A stretch of 64,000 nt of DNA from JBBQVZ01 sp963695975 (GTDB lineage: Bacteria; Actinomycetota; UBA4738; HRBIN12), in contig CAVOIB010000010.1 of the NCBI GenBank assembly GCA_963695975.1, forward strand, positions 62,001 through 126,000, given 5' to 3'. Within the stretch, counting starts at the first letter, position 1; each line of letters starts with the position of its first letter. Both the position numbers and the translations under genes were made by a program. Below are positions 32,036 to 41,251 of this stretch, piece by piece. The notes under the pieces are model-generated. The model saw only the letters and a list, made by a program, of their open reading frames with translations. It had not been told where the DNA came from and did no database searches.

Positions 32036-33631
32036 TCACTCCACGCTCAGGATGACGCCCTCCCACGGTTCGAGCTCGAGCCGGTCCGCCTCCGGCGCTC
32101 CGTCGCGTGCGCGGCGGGTCCCCACCAGTATCGTCCCGCGAGGGACCTCCAGTTCGGTCGGTCGGTTCGAGGTGTTCACGGCGACGATCGTCCCCGCCCC
32201 TCGTCGCCATGCCCACACGCCCGCCGGACCCGGCAACCCCTCGTACGCCCCGTCCACGAGATCTGCCCGAACCCGCCGGAGAGCGATGACGTCCCGGCAC
32301 AGATGGAGGAGCGACCCGCGATCTGCCATCTGATCGGCGACCGAGGATCCGGGCCCAACATCGCCGAGCGGGAGCCAGGGCTCGACACCCGGCAGTGTGA
32401 ATCCTGCTCCGGGCTCGCTCGTCCATCGCATAGGCGTGCGCCCGCGGTCGCGGCCGGGGTTCTTCGGCCACCCCCGCACCCCCATCGGATCCAGGAGACG
32501 TTCACGAGGGATGTCCACCTCGGGCATCCCGATCTCATCGCCGTAGTAAAGCAGAGGTGTCCCGCGAAGGGTCAGGAGCGTCAACAGGGCGGCGCGGATC
32601 TTCCGTTCGTCCCCTTCGCACCATCGCGTCGGGTATCGCCCTACATCGTGGTTGGACCCTGTCCACACGGGCCAGGCGGCGGGAGGCATGAGCGCTTCGG
32701 ACGCCTCGACGAGCGCACGGGTTGCATCGCCGAACGGGGCGAACACGACCAAGAAGTTCAGCGCCAGATGGAGTTCCTCGCTGCCGCTCCCGTAGAAGCG
32801 CATGAGTGCGCCGGTGTCGAAGACGCCGGTCTCTCCCATCAGGACCCGGTCCGGTCCGTACCCATCGGCGATCGAGCGCCAGCGGCGCAGGACGTCGTGG
32901 ACCTCCGGGCGGTTCATGTTGTACTCCAACCGTAGGCCGTGCTCCCGGAGGCTCGGGTGATCCTCGTCGGTCGCCTCCGGGTTGTCCCGGAGGGCGGGGT
33001 CTTTCACCATGCCCTGCGCGACGTCGATGCGGAACCCCGAGATCCCGCGATCGAACCAGAACCGGATGATGTCATCGAACGCCAGCCGCACGTCCTCGTT
33101 CCACCAGTTGAGGTCCGGCTGTTCGGCCACGAAGTTGTGCAGGTAGAACTGTCCCGTGTGTTCGTCGAACGTCCAAGCCGGGTCGCCGGTCAGCAGCGAT
33201 CGCCAGTTGTTCGGTGGCGAGCCATCCGGCTTCGGATCCGCCCACACGTACCAGTCGCGGTGAGCGGCCGAGCGGCTCGATCGGGCATCCACGAACCACG
33301 GGTGGCGGTCGCTCGTGTGGTTCGGGACGATGTCGAGGATCGTCCGGATGCCTCGGGAGCCCGCCTCGCTGATCAGGCGATCGAGGGTCTCGAGCCCTCC
33401 GAAGTCCTCGGCGACGGACGTGTAGTCCGACACGTCGTAGCCCCAGTCGGCGTTCGGCGAGGGATTGACCGGATTCAGCCAGATCCCGTCCACCCCGAGC
33501 CACTGGAGATGGTCGAGATGATCGATCACGCCCTGGAGGTCGCCGTGGCCGTCCCCGTCGCTGTCGGCGAAGGATCGGGGGTAGATCTGGTAGATGATGC
33601 CGCCGGACCACCAGGGTCGATCGGACGTCAA
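32036..33631 (-). CDS. GH13 alpha-glucosidase / oligo-1,6-glucosidase-like
   Basis: A 531-residue cytoplasmic GH13 enzyme starting at TTG. Conserved regions: IYQIYPRSFADSDGDGHGD, LDIVPNHTSD, GFRIDVAQG with nucleophile Asp203, LMGETGVFD with acid/base Glu267, and GSNHDVGR with Asp329. This is the alpha-glucosidase group acting on short alpha-glucosides. The ribosome site is poor, and the start lies 13 bases after secG, so coupling to secG translation is possible. It works with the sugar importer and LacI downstream. Confidence 0.9.
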   Translation of the reverse strand: MTSDRPWWSGGIIYQIYPRSFADSDGDGHGDLQGVIDHLDHLQWLGVDGIWLNPVNPSPNADWGYDVSDYTSVAEDFGGLETLDRLISEAGSRGIRTILDIVPNHTSDRHPWFVDARSSRSAAHRDWYVWADPKPDGSPPNNWRSLLTGDPAWTFDEHTGQFYLHNFVAEQPDLNWWNEDVRLAFDDIIRFWFDRGISGFRIDVAQGMVKDPALRDNPEATDEDHPSLREHGLRLEYNMNRPEVHDVLRRWRSIADGYGPDRVLMGETGVFDTGALMRFYGSGSEELHLALNFLVVFAPFGDATRALVEASEALMPPAAWPVWTGSNHDVGRYPTRWCEGDERKIRAALLTLLTLRGTPLLYYGDEIGMPEVDIPRERLLDPMGVRGWPKNPGRDRGRTPMRWTSEPGAGFTLPGVEPWLPLGDVGPGSSVADQMADRGSLLHLCRDVIALRRVRADLVDGAYEGLPGPAGVWAWRRGAGTIVAVNTSNRPTELEVPRGTILVGTRRARDGAPEADRLELEPWEGVILSVE

Positions 33632-33644
33632 GGTCGCTCAGGCC

Positions 33645-33872
33645 CTACGGGTTCCACTTCCAAGACAGCCAGAACGTGCAGATCCCGAAGACGATCGCCG
33701 TGACCACCGTGATCCGGTCGAGCGTGCGCTCGAGCGCCGTGCCGCCGGCGAGGTTGCCGCCGCCGCCGAACATGTCCGACAGCCCGCTCCCCCGTCCCGA
33801 GTGCAGCAGGATCGTGATGATCAGGAACAAGCCCGACAGCACATCGAGCCCGATGATGATCTTGTTCAGCAT
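33645..33872 (-). CDS. secG: SecG, preprotein translocase subunit
   Basis: A 75-residue protein with two membrane spans (IIIGLDVLSGLFLIITILL and ITVVTAIVFGICTFWLSW) and the conserved loop HSGRGSGLSDMFGGGG between them. SecG assists SecYE in export. In actinobacteria it usually follows tpiA directly; here the oligopeptide transporter operon and apgM lie between the two. Confidence 0.94.
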   Translation of the reverse strand: MLNKIIIGLDVLSGLFLIITILLHSGRGSGLSDMFGGGGNLAGGTALERTLDRITVVTAIVFGICTFWLSWKWNP

Positions 33873-33887
33873 GCGAGAAACCCCAGC

Positions 33888-34943
33888 TCAGCTCGTGGAA
33901 GGAGCCTCGATAGTACGGTCTCCGAGGGGGAAATGGCACGCAGCCAACTGACCTTCGTGCTGCAGGCTGAGGAGCGGTTCCTCCTCGCTGCAGCGTGGGA
34001 ACTGTGCTTGCGGGCATCTGGGGTGGAACCGGCACCCCGAGGGCGGATCGATCGGGGAGGGCACGTCGCCCTCGAGGATGATCCGGCGCTTCTGCTCCGC
34101 AGCGCGAGGATCCGCGATCGGTACCGCCGATAGCAGCGCCCCCGTGTACGGGTGCTTCGGATGCTGGTAGAGCGTTGCGTCCTGAGCGAGCTCCACGATC
34201 TTGCCTAGATACATAACCGCCACGCGGTTCGACACGTGCTTCACGACCGAAAGGTCGTGAGCGATGAACACATACGTGAGGTGGAACTCCTTCTGCAGGT
34301 CGCCGAGCAGGTTCAGGATCTGCGCCTGGATCGACACATCCAGGGCCGAGACCGGCTCATCGCAGACGATCAACTTCGGCCTCAGCGCCAGCGCTCGTGC
34401 GACGCCGACCCGCTGGCGTTGCCCGCCGGAGAACGCGTGCGGATAGCGGTTGTAGTGCTCTGGGTTCAATCCGACGAGCTCCATGAGTTCCTGGACCTCG
34501 CCCTTGATCTTGTCGGAGGGCACGGTCTTATGCAGGCGGAACGGCTCGCTGATGATGCTCCCCACGGTCATCCTGGGGTTCAGCGACGAGAAGGGGTCCT
34601 GGAAGATCATCTGGATGTCGCGACGCATCGCCCGAAGTTCGCTGCCTTTGGCATGGGTGATGTCCCGGCCGTCGAACATGATGGTGCCCTCTGTGGGCTC
34701 GTGCAGTCGCAGGATGACGCGGGCGAGGGTGGACTTCCCGCACCCGGTCTCCCCGACCAGCCCAAGGGTTTCTCCCGGGTAGACCTCGAGGTCGATCCCG
34801 TCCACAGCGTGCACGTCACCGATGTGCTTCTGGAAGATGATCCCCCGGGTGATCGCGAAGTACTTCTTCACACCGACCAGTTTCAGGAGCGGGGTCCCAG
34901 GGTCCGGCAGCTCCGGCATCTCGCGTTCCTTCGCGGTGATCAT
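33888..34943 (-). CDS. Oligopeptide ABC transporter ATPase, DppF/OppF type
   Basis: A 351-residue ATPase: Walker A GETGCGKSTLARV, signature FSGGQRQRVGVARA, Walker B LIVCDEPVSALDVS, His in FIAHDLSVVKH, and the peptide-transporter C-terminal extension with CRFHPRCPQAQFPRC, which binds an iron-sulfur cluster in this subfamily. The ATG at 34943 overlaps the upstream ATPase stop (ATGA). A longer open frame upstream is a shadow of dppD. It is the last gene of the five-gene operon. Confidence 0.93.
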   Translation of the reverse strand: MITAKEREMPELPDPGTPLLKLVGVKKYFAITRGIIFQKHIGDVHAVDGIDLEVYPGETLGLVGETGCGKSTLARVILRLHEPTEGTIMFDGRDITHAKGSELRAMRRDIQMIFQDPFSSLNPRMTVGSIISEPFRLHKTVPSDKIKGEVQELMELVGLNPEHYNRYPHAFSGGQRQRVGVARALALRPKLIVCDEPVSALDVSIQAQILNLLGDLQKEFHLTYVFIAHDLSVVKHVSNRVAVMYLGKIVELAQDATLYQHPKHPYTGALLSAVPIADPRAAEQKRRIILEGDVPSPIDPPSGCRFHPRCPQAQFPRCSEEEPLLSLQHEGQLAACHFPLGDRTIEAPSTS

Positions 34944-35950
34944 GCCCGCTGCGCAACCTGTTCGCGGAAGATGCGATGCTTCTCGCCGAGCGACAGATGA
35001 CAGGCGGACTCGTGATGCCCGTCGCTCGGGATCAACTCGGGGATCTCCGTCCTGCAGATGTCCATCAAGTGCGGGCATCGAGGATGGAAGGCACAACCCG
35101 ATGGGATGTTGATCAATGACGGAGGGAGGCCATCGATCGGACGCAGGCGCGCTTCGACGGCGTCCAGCCGGGCGATCGAACCCAACAGGCCCCACGTGTA
35201 GGGGTGCTGGCTGTCGTAGTAGATGTCGTCGCGGTTGCCCTTCTCCACGGCCCGGCCCCCGTACATCACCATGATGTCGTCGCAGTGCTCGGCGACGACG
35301 CCGAGGTCGTGCGTGATGATGACCACCGCGGCATTGAACTCGTCTTTCAACCGATCGATCAGGTCGAGGATCTGCGCCTGGACGGTGACGTCGAGCGCGG
35401 TGGTCGGCTCGTCGGCGATCAAGAGATCCGGGTTGAGCGCCAGGGCCATCGCGATCATCGCCCGCTGGCGCATCCCGCCCGAGAACTCGTGCGGATATTG
35501 TTTCGCACGCTCTTTCGGCTTCGGGATCCCCACCCGTTCGAGCAGTGCGACGGCCGCCGCCCACGCGTCCTTCTTGTCCATCTTGTCGTGCGCGAGGAAC
35601 ACCTCCGCGATCTGCGCGCCGACCCGATGAACGGGATTCAGCGCTGTGAGCGGATCCTGGAAGATCATGCTCATCCGTTCGCCCCGGGTCATCCGAAGCT
35701 CCTCCGCGCTCACCTTCAGCAAGTCTTCGCCGTGGAACAGCACTTCGCCCGAGATCCGCGCCTGGCCGCTGTTCACAAGGCCCATCACCGTCAGGAAGGT
35801 CACGCTCTTCCCGGAACCGGATTCGCCCACGACACCCAGCGTCTCGCCGGCATCCACCGTGAACGAGATGCCGTCGACGGCCTTCACCAGACCGTCCTCG
35901 GTCGGGAAGCTGACGTGCAGGTCGTGAACCTCCAGTAGCGGTTCAGCCAC
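34940..35950 (-). CDS. Oligopeptide ABC transporter ATPase, DppD/OppD type
   Basis: A 336-residue ATPase: Walker A GESGSGKSVTFLTV, signature FSGGMRQRAMIAMA, Walker B LLIADEPTTALDVT, His in IITHDLGVVAEH, and C-terminal CAFHPRCPHLMDIC extension. It follows the DppC-type permease by 15 bases and overlaps the second ATPase. The two together form the ATP-driven dimer of a peptide (or nickel, or related small-molecule) importer. Confidence 0.93.
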   Translation of the reverse strand: MAEPLLEVHDLHVSFPTEDGLVKAVDGISFTVDAGETLGVVGESGSGKSVTFLTVMGLVNSGQARISGEVLFHGEDLLKVSAEELRMTRGERMSMIFQDPLTALNPVHRVGAQIAEVFLAHDKMDKKDAWAAAVALLERVGIPKPKERAKQYPHEFSGGMRQRAMIAMALALNPDLLIADEPTTALDVTVQAQILDLIDRLKDEFNAAVVIITHDLGVVAEHCDDIMVMYGGRAVEKGNRDDIYYDSQHPYTWGLLGSIARLDAVEARLRPIDGLPPSLINIPSGCAFHPRCPHLMDICRTEIPELIPSDGHHESACHLSLGEKHRIFREQVAQRA

Positions 35951-35965
35951 TGATCGCTCCGCCGC

Positions 35966-36949
35966 TCACTCCGCGCTCACGCGCTGGTGAGGGTCAAGGG
36001 CATCGCGGAGGCCATCGCCCACGAAGTTCACGCAGAGCGCGGTGATCAAGATCATCAGCCCGGGGAACCAGAGCAGCCAGGGGGCCGCCGTGATCTGGTT
36101 CCGGTGCTCGGCGAGCATGTTCCCCCAGCTCGGCGTGGGGGGCTGGATCCCGAAGCCAAGGAACGACAGAGCTGACTCGGTGAGGATGGCGGCGGCGACG
36201 CCCAGGGTGATGCCCACGATGATGGGCCCCATCGCGTTGGGCACCATGTGGATGAAGATGATCCGCTTGCTGGTGGCGCCCGACGCGCGCGCCGCCTCAA
36301 CGAACTCCTGTTCTCGGAGCTGCAGGAACACCCCCCGAACGATCCTCGCCTCCGACATCCAGAAGAAGAGCGAAAGCAGGATCACGATGTCGACGACGCC
36401 TCCATGCAGCACGGAGGCGCCCATGATCAGGATCACCAGGAACGGGATCGAGAGGAACAGGTCGGTTACGCGCATCAGCAGGTTGTCGAGCTTGCCCCCG
36501 TGATACCCGGCGAGACCCCCCAGGGTCGTGCCGATGATGCCCGCAGCGACGGCCACGGTCACCCCGACGACCAAGGAGATCCGGCCGCCGTAGATCACGC
36601 GGGTGAACTCGTCGCGACCGAGCGTGTCGGTGCCGAACCAGTGCTTCCACGAGGGACCCTGGCTGATCGACGTGAGATCGAGTTCCGTGTAGTCGAACCG
36701 TGTGATCAGGCCGGCGAAGATCGTCGAGAGTCCGATGATCGCGAGGATGAAGGAGCTCACGATCGCGGCCTTGTGGTGCTTGAACCGTCGCCAGGCGAGC
36801 TGCCCGTGCGTCATGGTGGTCGTCTCGATCTCCTCGGAGCGAGGTGGTGGGATCGGAGCGAGCGGTTCTTCGGTCGTGATCCCGCGGTCGGCCACCACGC
36901 TCGGATCTGCGGTGTCCCGAGCAGACGCGTTCCAGACGTTCTCAGACAT
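35966..36949 (-). CDS. Oligopeptide ABC transporter permease, DppC type
   Basis: A 327-residue permease with an N-terminal cytoplasmic stretch, a first span (about 60-85), a periplasmic loop with GTDTLGRDEFTRVIYGGRIS, and five more spans; EAA loop VEAARASGATSKRIIFIHMV. I prefer ATG 36949 (GAGG 7 bases before), overlapping the DppB stop by 8 bases, over ATG 36964. Confidence 0.92.
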   Translation of the reverse strand: MSENVWNASARDTADPSVVADRGITTEEPLAPIPPPRSEEIETTTMTHGQLAWRRFKHHKAAIVSSFILAIIGLSTIFAGLITRFDYTELDLTSISQGPSWKHWFGTDTLGRDEFTRVIYGGRISLVVGVTVAVAAGIIGTTLGGLAGYHGGKLDNLLMRVTDLFLSIPFLVILIMGASVLHGGVVDIVILLSLFFWMSEARIVRGVFLQLREQEFVEAARASGATSKRIIFIHMVPNAMGPIIVGITLGVAAAILTESALSFLGFGIQPPTPSWGNMLAEHRNQITAAPWLLWFPGLMILITALCVNFVGDGLRDALDPHQRVSAE

Positions 36950-37919
36950 ACCGGATCCTCGCATCCAATACGGCGTACATGATGTCGGCGACGAGATTGA
37001 ACAGGATGACGAACATCACCGTGATCATGACCCAGGGTAAGACGATGAGGTAGTCACCGACCCCGAACGCGTCGATGAACAGCCGCCCCATCCCCGGCCA
37101 CGCGAAGATGGTCTCCGTGATGACCAGGCCTCCTGCGATCGCACCGATGTCCAGGGCCACCTGGGTCGTCAATGGGATCAGCGCGTTGCGCATCGCGTGT
37201 CGGGTCAGCACCCGCCTCTCCTTCACGCCCTTGGCGCGGGCGGTCCGCAGGTAGTCGCTCTGGAGGACCTCGAGCATGCTGGCGCGGGTGTACCGGCTGT
37301 AGACCGCGATGATCTGCACCGCGAGCACCAGGAGCGGCAGTGCCATGTGCCGCAAGAGGTCCATCGGAACGTACCCCGTCGTCCCCGGGGTGCGCATACC
37401 GGTGGTGTAGAAGATCGGTGTCGAACGTCCCAGCCACCTCGTGAGGTAGACGCCGAAGACCAACTGCACCATGAGCGCGAACCAGAAGGTCGGAAGGGAG
37501 AGGCCGAAGAAGGCCACCGTCGTCGCCGTGTAGTCGAACCACGAATACTGTTGCAACGCGGAATAGATCCCGATGCTCACCCCGATGATGAGCGAGACCG
37601 TCACCCCCAGGGCCCCCAGGATGAAGGTGTTGATGAGGGACTCCCGGATCTGCTGGTTGACGTCGAGACCGCTGACGAGCGACGTCCCCCAATCCCCTTT
37701 GACGAAGTTCTCCAACCAGGTCGTGTACTGCTCCACGGGGCTCTTATCCAGGCCGAGCTGATGCCGGAGACGCTCGACGTCGGCCTGGGTGACCCTAGGG
37801 TTCAGCGCGGCTCCCGCGAGCGGGTCCGTCGTCGCGTTGACCACCGCGAAGACCAGGATGCTCGCGATGAACAGGACGGGTATCGAGAACAGGATCCTTC
37901 GGATGATGTACCTGATCAT
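36942..37919 (-). CDS. Oligopeptide ABC transporter permease, DppB type
   Basis: A 325-residue permease with the typical beginning IRYIIRRILFSIPVLFIASI, six spans and the EAA loop LRTARAKGVKERRVLTRHAM. It lies after the binding-protein gene, from which a hairpin at 37986-38022 separates it, and partners the DppC-type permease. Confidence 0.93.
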   Translation of the reverse strand: MIRYIIRRILFSIPVLFIASILVFAVVNATTDPLAGAALNPRVTQADVERLRHQLGLDKSPVEQYTTWLENFVKGDWGTSLVSGLDVNQQIRESLINTFILGALGVTVSLIIGVSIGIYSALQQYSWFDYTATTVAFFGLSLPTFWFALMVQLVFGVYLTRWLGRSTPIFYTTGMRTPGTTGYVPMDLLRHMALPLLVLAVQIIAVYSRYTRASMLEVLQSDYLRTARAKGVKERRVLTRHAMRNALIPLTTQVALDIGAIAGGLVITETIFAWPGMGRLFIDAFGVGDYLIVLPWVMITVMFVILFNLVADIMYAVLDARIRYV

Positions 37920-37985
37920 CTTCGCTCCCGTCGCGAGGTCACGCCACCGGACCGCCTGATGATAACCCTCGCCCAGCGACGCGGA

Positions 37986-38022
37986 GAGCTCCGGCTACGG
38001 CTCGTGGCCGCCGCCGGAGCTC
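37986..38022 (-). terminator. Hairpin between binding protein and permease genes
   Basis: GAGCTCCGGC and GCCGGAGCTC form a perfect 10-bp stem with a 17-base loop, 39 bases after the binding-protein stop. No T-run. It probably stabilises or partly terminates the mRNA so that the binding protein is made in excess. Confidence 0.5.
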
Positions 38023-38060
38023 CCCCATCGCTTCACGCTATCGCGTGTACGAGCCACGCC

Positions 38061-39773
38061 TCAGCCGGCGAGGGACCACTCATCCATGTTGAAGAACAGA
38101 CCGTAGACCGACTCGTTGTACTCTCCCACCGGGCCGGTGAGCTGGTCGGACCTCCACGCCGACACGTTGGGCAGGATGTACAGGGGAAGCGACATCACGT
38201 CCTGGGCCTCGATCACGCCGATCTGGTTGCTCAACTTGAGCCGCTCGGCGGGGTCGACCGCCTGGTCGGCCTGGATCATCAGAGCATCCGCGTCCTTGTT
38301 GCACCACTGCGTCCAGTTGCCGCCCGAGTAGCTGTTGGCGGCAGACGGCCGCTGGTCGCACCCGAACGTGGTGGTGACCGTCGGGTCGGGCGACGCGCCG
38401 ACCGCGTAGTCCATGAAGTGGCTCGTGCCCTTCGGTCCCACGTCCCCGAAGTACACGCCCGAGTCGTAGTTCTTCACGACGAACTCGAACCCGGCCGGCT
38501 TGGCCTGTTCCTTCAGCAGCGTCTGCGTGGTCTCGCGCCGCGTGTTGCCGGCGTTGACCGAGTAGATGAGCGAGAGCGGCTGACCGTTCTTCGTGCACGG
38601 GTTGTCCGGAACGCCCGAGCAGTCGTAGCCATCGGACTCGAGGATCGAGATCGACTTCGCCGGGTCGTACGTGAACTTCGCGAAGTCTGGCTGGCAGTAC
38701 TCGCCGACGGTCGGCAGCCATACCATGCAGTTGTTGACCTCGGCGTCTGGCTGATTCAGCTTGATGATCGCATCGATCACCGCCTGCCGGTCGATCGCAT
38801 ACGCGAGGGCCTCTCGGACCTTGATGTCGTCCATCGGCGGCAGGTTGTTCGTGAACCAGAGCGCGTCGTTGTACACGCCGGCGCCCCCGATGGCCGTGAC
38901 CCCCGGGTCACCCGACACCTGGTCCAGGAGGCTGACGTCGGAGGGCTGCGGGTAGATCGCGAGGACCTCTCCCGAGAGCAACGCGTTGATCTCGGCCGCC
39001 TGGTCGAGCAGCGGGATCATCGTCACCTGATCGAGGAGCGGTTGATGGCCCCAGTAGTTGTCGTTGCGGACCAGAACCGCCTGCTCCCTGCTCCACGACT
39101 GGAGCACCCACGGACCGCCGGAGAACGGGATCCCGCGCTTCATGTTCACCGCGAGGTCGGGCTTCTCAGGGTCGGCGTTCGGGAACGCGGCCTTCTCCAG
39201 CACGAACTGGAAGGCGCCGCCGAACACGTCCGGCCAGTCCCCATACGGAGCTTTGAATTCGACCACGGCCGTCTCGGGATCGCTGGTATCGATCGACTTG
39301 ATCTCCGTGTACCCGGCGGTGCTGTAGGCGCCCGTCGTGTTCAAGACAGCGCGCCACGTGAAGTCGACGTCCGCCGACGTGATCGGGGTGCCGTCGCTCC
39401 ACACCGCGTCCGGGTTCAGGTGATACGTCACCGTGAAGGGGTTCTCAGTGATCCCCCCGTTGTCGAGCGTGGGAAGCTCGGTGATCAGCGGCGAGGCGAT
39501 GAAGTTGCCCTTGAGATCCAGCATCGCCAGGCGGGGCAGGATGTGCTGCCAGATCGAGTAGTACCCCCACGAGAGCGCCGAGCACGTCGTGATCGGGTTC
39601 GAGCACGGCGGCCACTGTTCCGCGCCGACCACGATGCTGCCGCCGGTCTGTCCTGCGCCCGACGAACTCGCGGACCCGCTCGACGTCGTGTCGCCACCGC
39701 TGCTGCACGCCACGGCCACCATCACGAACGCCGTCACCACGATGACGGTGCGTGTCAGAGATCGACCTCGCAT
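38061..39773 (-). CDS. Oligopeptide-binding lipoprotein (family 5)
   Basis: A 570-residue extracytoplasmic binding protein. Lipoprotein signal ending in VMVAVAC (Cys23), a Gly/Ser linker, then the SBP family 5 fold (YHLNPDAVWSDGTPITSADV, VREALAYAIDRQAVIDAIIK). The promoter at 39804-39832 and GGAGGAGG before the ATG mark it as the first gene of the operon. The ligand could be peptides or other small compounds. Confidence 0.93.
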   Translation of the reverse strand: MRGRSLTRTVIVVTAFVMVAVACSSGGDTTSSGSASSSGAGQTGGSIVVGAEQWPPCSNPITTCSALSWGYYSIWQHILPRLAMLDLKGNFIASPLITELPTLDNGGITENPFTVTYHLNPDAVWSDGTPITSADVDFTWRAVLNTTGAYSTAGYTEIKSIDTSDPETAVVEFKAPYGDWPDVFGGAFQFVLEKAAFPNADPEKPDLAVNMKRGIPFSGGPWVLQSWSREQAVLVRNDNYWGHQPLLDQVTMIPLLDQAAEINALLSGEVLAIYPQPSDVSLLDQVSGDPGVTAIGGAGVYNDALWFTNNLPPMDDIKVREALAYAIDRQAVIDAIIKLNQPDAEVNNCMVWLPTVGEYCQPDFAKFTYDPAKSISILESDGYDCSGVPDNPCTKNGQPLSLIYSVNAGNTRRETTQTLLKEQAKPAGFEFVVKNYDSGVYFGDVGPKGTSHFMDYAVGASPDPTVTTTFGCDQRPSAANSYSGGNWTQWCNKDADALMIQADQAVDPAERLKLSNQIGVIEAQDVMSLPLYILPNVSAWRSDQLTGPVGEYNESVYGLFFNMDEWSLAG

Positions 39774-39803
39774 GGACCCTCCTCCCGCCGCCGAAACGCG
39801 GCT

Positions 39804-39832
39804 AGCTTACGGGCACCTATGGGAGCCCGCAA
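39804..39832 (-). promoter_or_regulatory. Promoter of the oligopeptide transporter operon
   Basis: -35 TTGCGG and -10 TAAGCT separated by exactly 17 bases, ending 30 bases before the binding-protein ATG. Confidence 0.55.
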
Positions 39833-39957
39833 CCGTTCAACATCCGCCGGGGCCGCCGAAACGAGGCCTCAACCCTAAGTACGGGGACTCGGTGGCGAAG
39901 GTTTGGACGACTCTCATACGAATGGCATCCGTCGTCAAGCTTCGGCGGAGCCGAGGT

Positions 39958-41241
39958 TCAATCTACTGCCAGCCGTGTCAGGTGGGGAAGGATGGCAACC
40001 CCACGCATCAGCCCGAGCGATCCGGTCGAACAGGCGTGTTCGCCGAAGGACTCCGACCCGTCGGACGTGACCCCGCCACCACTGACCACGAGCGGTACGG
40101 GATCGGCCGTGTGGGCCTTCCGCACGCACGAGGTCGAGTGGTCGCCCGTAACCGCGATGATCGTCGACAGCGGGTCGACCGAAGAAAGGATCTCGGAGAA
40201 GAAGCCGGCGTCGATCGCCGTGATCACGTCGCGCTTGTCCTCCGCGCGCCCGTCGTGCGCCGGCACGTCGGGACCCTTGATGTGGACGTAAAGCGCGTCG
40301 TATCCGCTAAGCGCGTCCACCGCCAGGACCGCCCAAGTCACGTACTGCTCGACGGCCACCTCGACCGGCGCGTCGATCGTCAGGCGGGGCGCGAGGACGG
40401 GATGCATCCCGAGCATCTTCGCGATGCCGCGCTCCACGGGCATCTCGACGAAACATCCCCAGTCGGGACCGAACCGTGAGCGGATGTCTTGCAGCTCGGG
40501 GAGGTGATCGCCGGCGTCGCGCGTCAGGATCAGGTTACCCGGTAGCTTCCCTTCGCGCCGTCGTTCTGCGTTCACCTCGGACACGTCCAAGATCCTCGCC
40601 GCGCCCTCCACGAACCGGTTCGTGAGCTCCGCCGCGTGCTGTGCCTCGTCCGTGTCCTCGAGCGGCTCACAATGGGCGACGATGGGCTCGAAGGTCTCGA
40701 GCGCCACGCCGAGCGAGCCCTCCTTGCGGTAGGCGGGGTCGGTGTTCGAGACCTCAGCGGACAGCGTGCCCTCGTCGGCGCGGATCACGAGCGAGCCGCG
40801 ATGCTCGACCGTGGCCTTCAGGGTGAAGGTTGCACCGGCGAGGGCGAGTCGCTCGTTCACCTCGTCGGCGAGCGCGTGTGATTCCTCCGACGAGAGATCG
40901 CGCCCCACCCGCCGGTCGACGATCTGTGGCCAGTCGGCGGTGGCGAAGTTCACCCGGTAGGCCAGGTCGCCGTCGCGGAACTCCATGTCGGAGCCGACGG
41001 CCTCGACCACGCCGCGCCCGGGGTGCTCCTCCCTCGGGTCGTATCCCAGGATCGCGAAGACCGCGATGTCGGACTCCGGCGCGATCCCCTCGCCCACCGT
41101 GACGACCACGCCCGTCCGTCCGCGAGAGGCCAGGGCATCGAGCGCCGGTGTGTGGGCGGCCTCGAGCGGCGTACGACCGTCGAACTCGGAGATCGGGTCG
41201 TCGCCCAGCCCATCCAGGCAGACGTACAACAGCTTCCGCAT
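39958..41241 (-). CDS. apgM: Archaeal-type cofactor-independent phosphoglycerate mutase
   Basis: A 427-residue alkaline-phosphatase-superfamily enzyme converting 3-phosphoglycerate to 2-phosphoglycerate. Start MRKLLYVCLDGLGDDP carries the first metal Asp (Asp10); then PESDIAVFAILGYDP, YRVNFAT, YVHIKGPDVPAHDG and VTGDHSTSC with metal-binding residues. This is the aPGAM group, shorter than the bacterial iPGM (about 510). It lies 10 bases after tpiA, completing gap-pgk-tpiA-apgM, four consecutive glycolytic steps in one operon. Confidence 0.93.
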   Translation of the reverse strand: MRKLLYVCLDGLGDDPISEFDGRTPLEAAHTPALDALASRGRTGVVVTVGEGIAPESDIAVFAILGYDPREEHPGRGVVEAVGSDMEFRDGDLAYRVNFATADWPQIVDRRVGRDLSSEESHALADEVNERLALAGATFTLKATVEHRGSLVIRADEGTLSAEVSNTDPAYRKEGSLGVALETFEPIVAHCEPLEDTDEAQHAAELTNRFVEGAARILDVSEVNAERRREGKLPGNLILTRDAGDHLPELQDIRSRFGPDWGCFVEMPVERGIAKMLGMHPVLAPRLTIDAPVEVAVEQYVTWAVLAVDALSGYDALYVHIKGPDVPAHDGRAEDKRDVITAIDAGFFSEILSSVDPLSTIIAVTGDHSTSCVRKAHTADPVPLVVSGGGVTSDGSESFGEHACSTGSLGLMRGVAILPHLTRLAVD

Positions 41242-41251
41242 GATCGCTCCC

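Noticed and set aside
34944..35564. N-terminal extension of the DppF-type ATPase frame
   Set aside because: Lies entirely within the DppD-type gene in another frame and has Arg-rich shadow composition.
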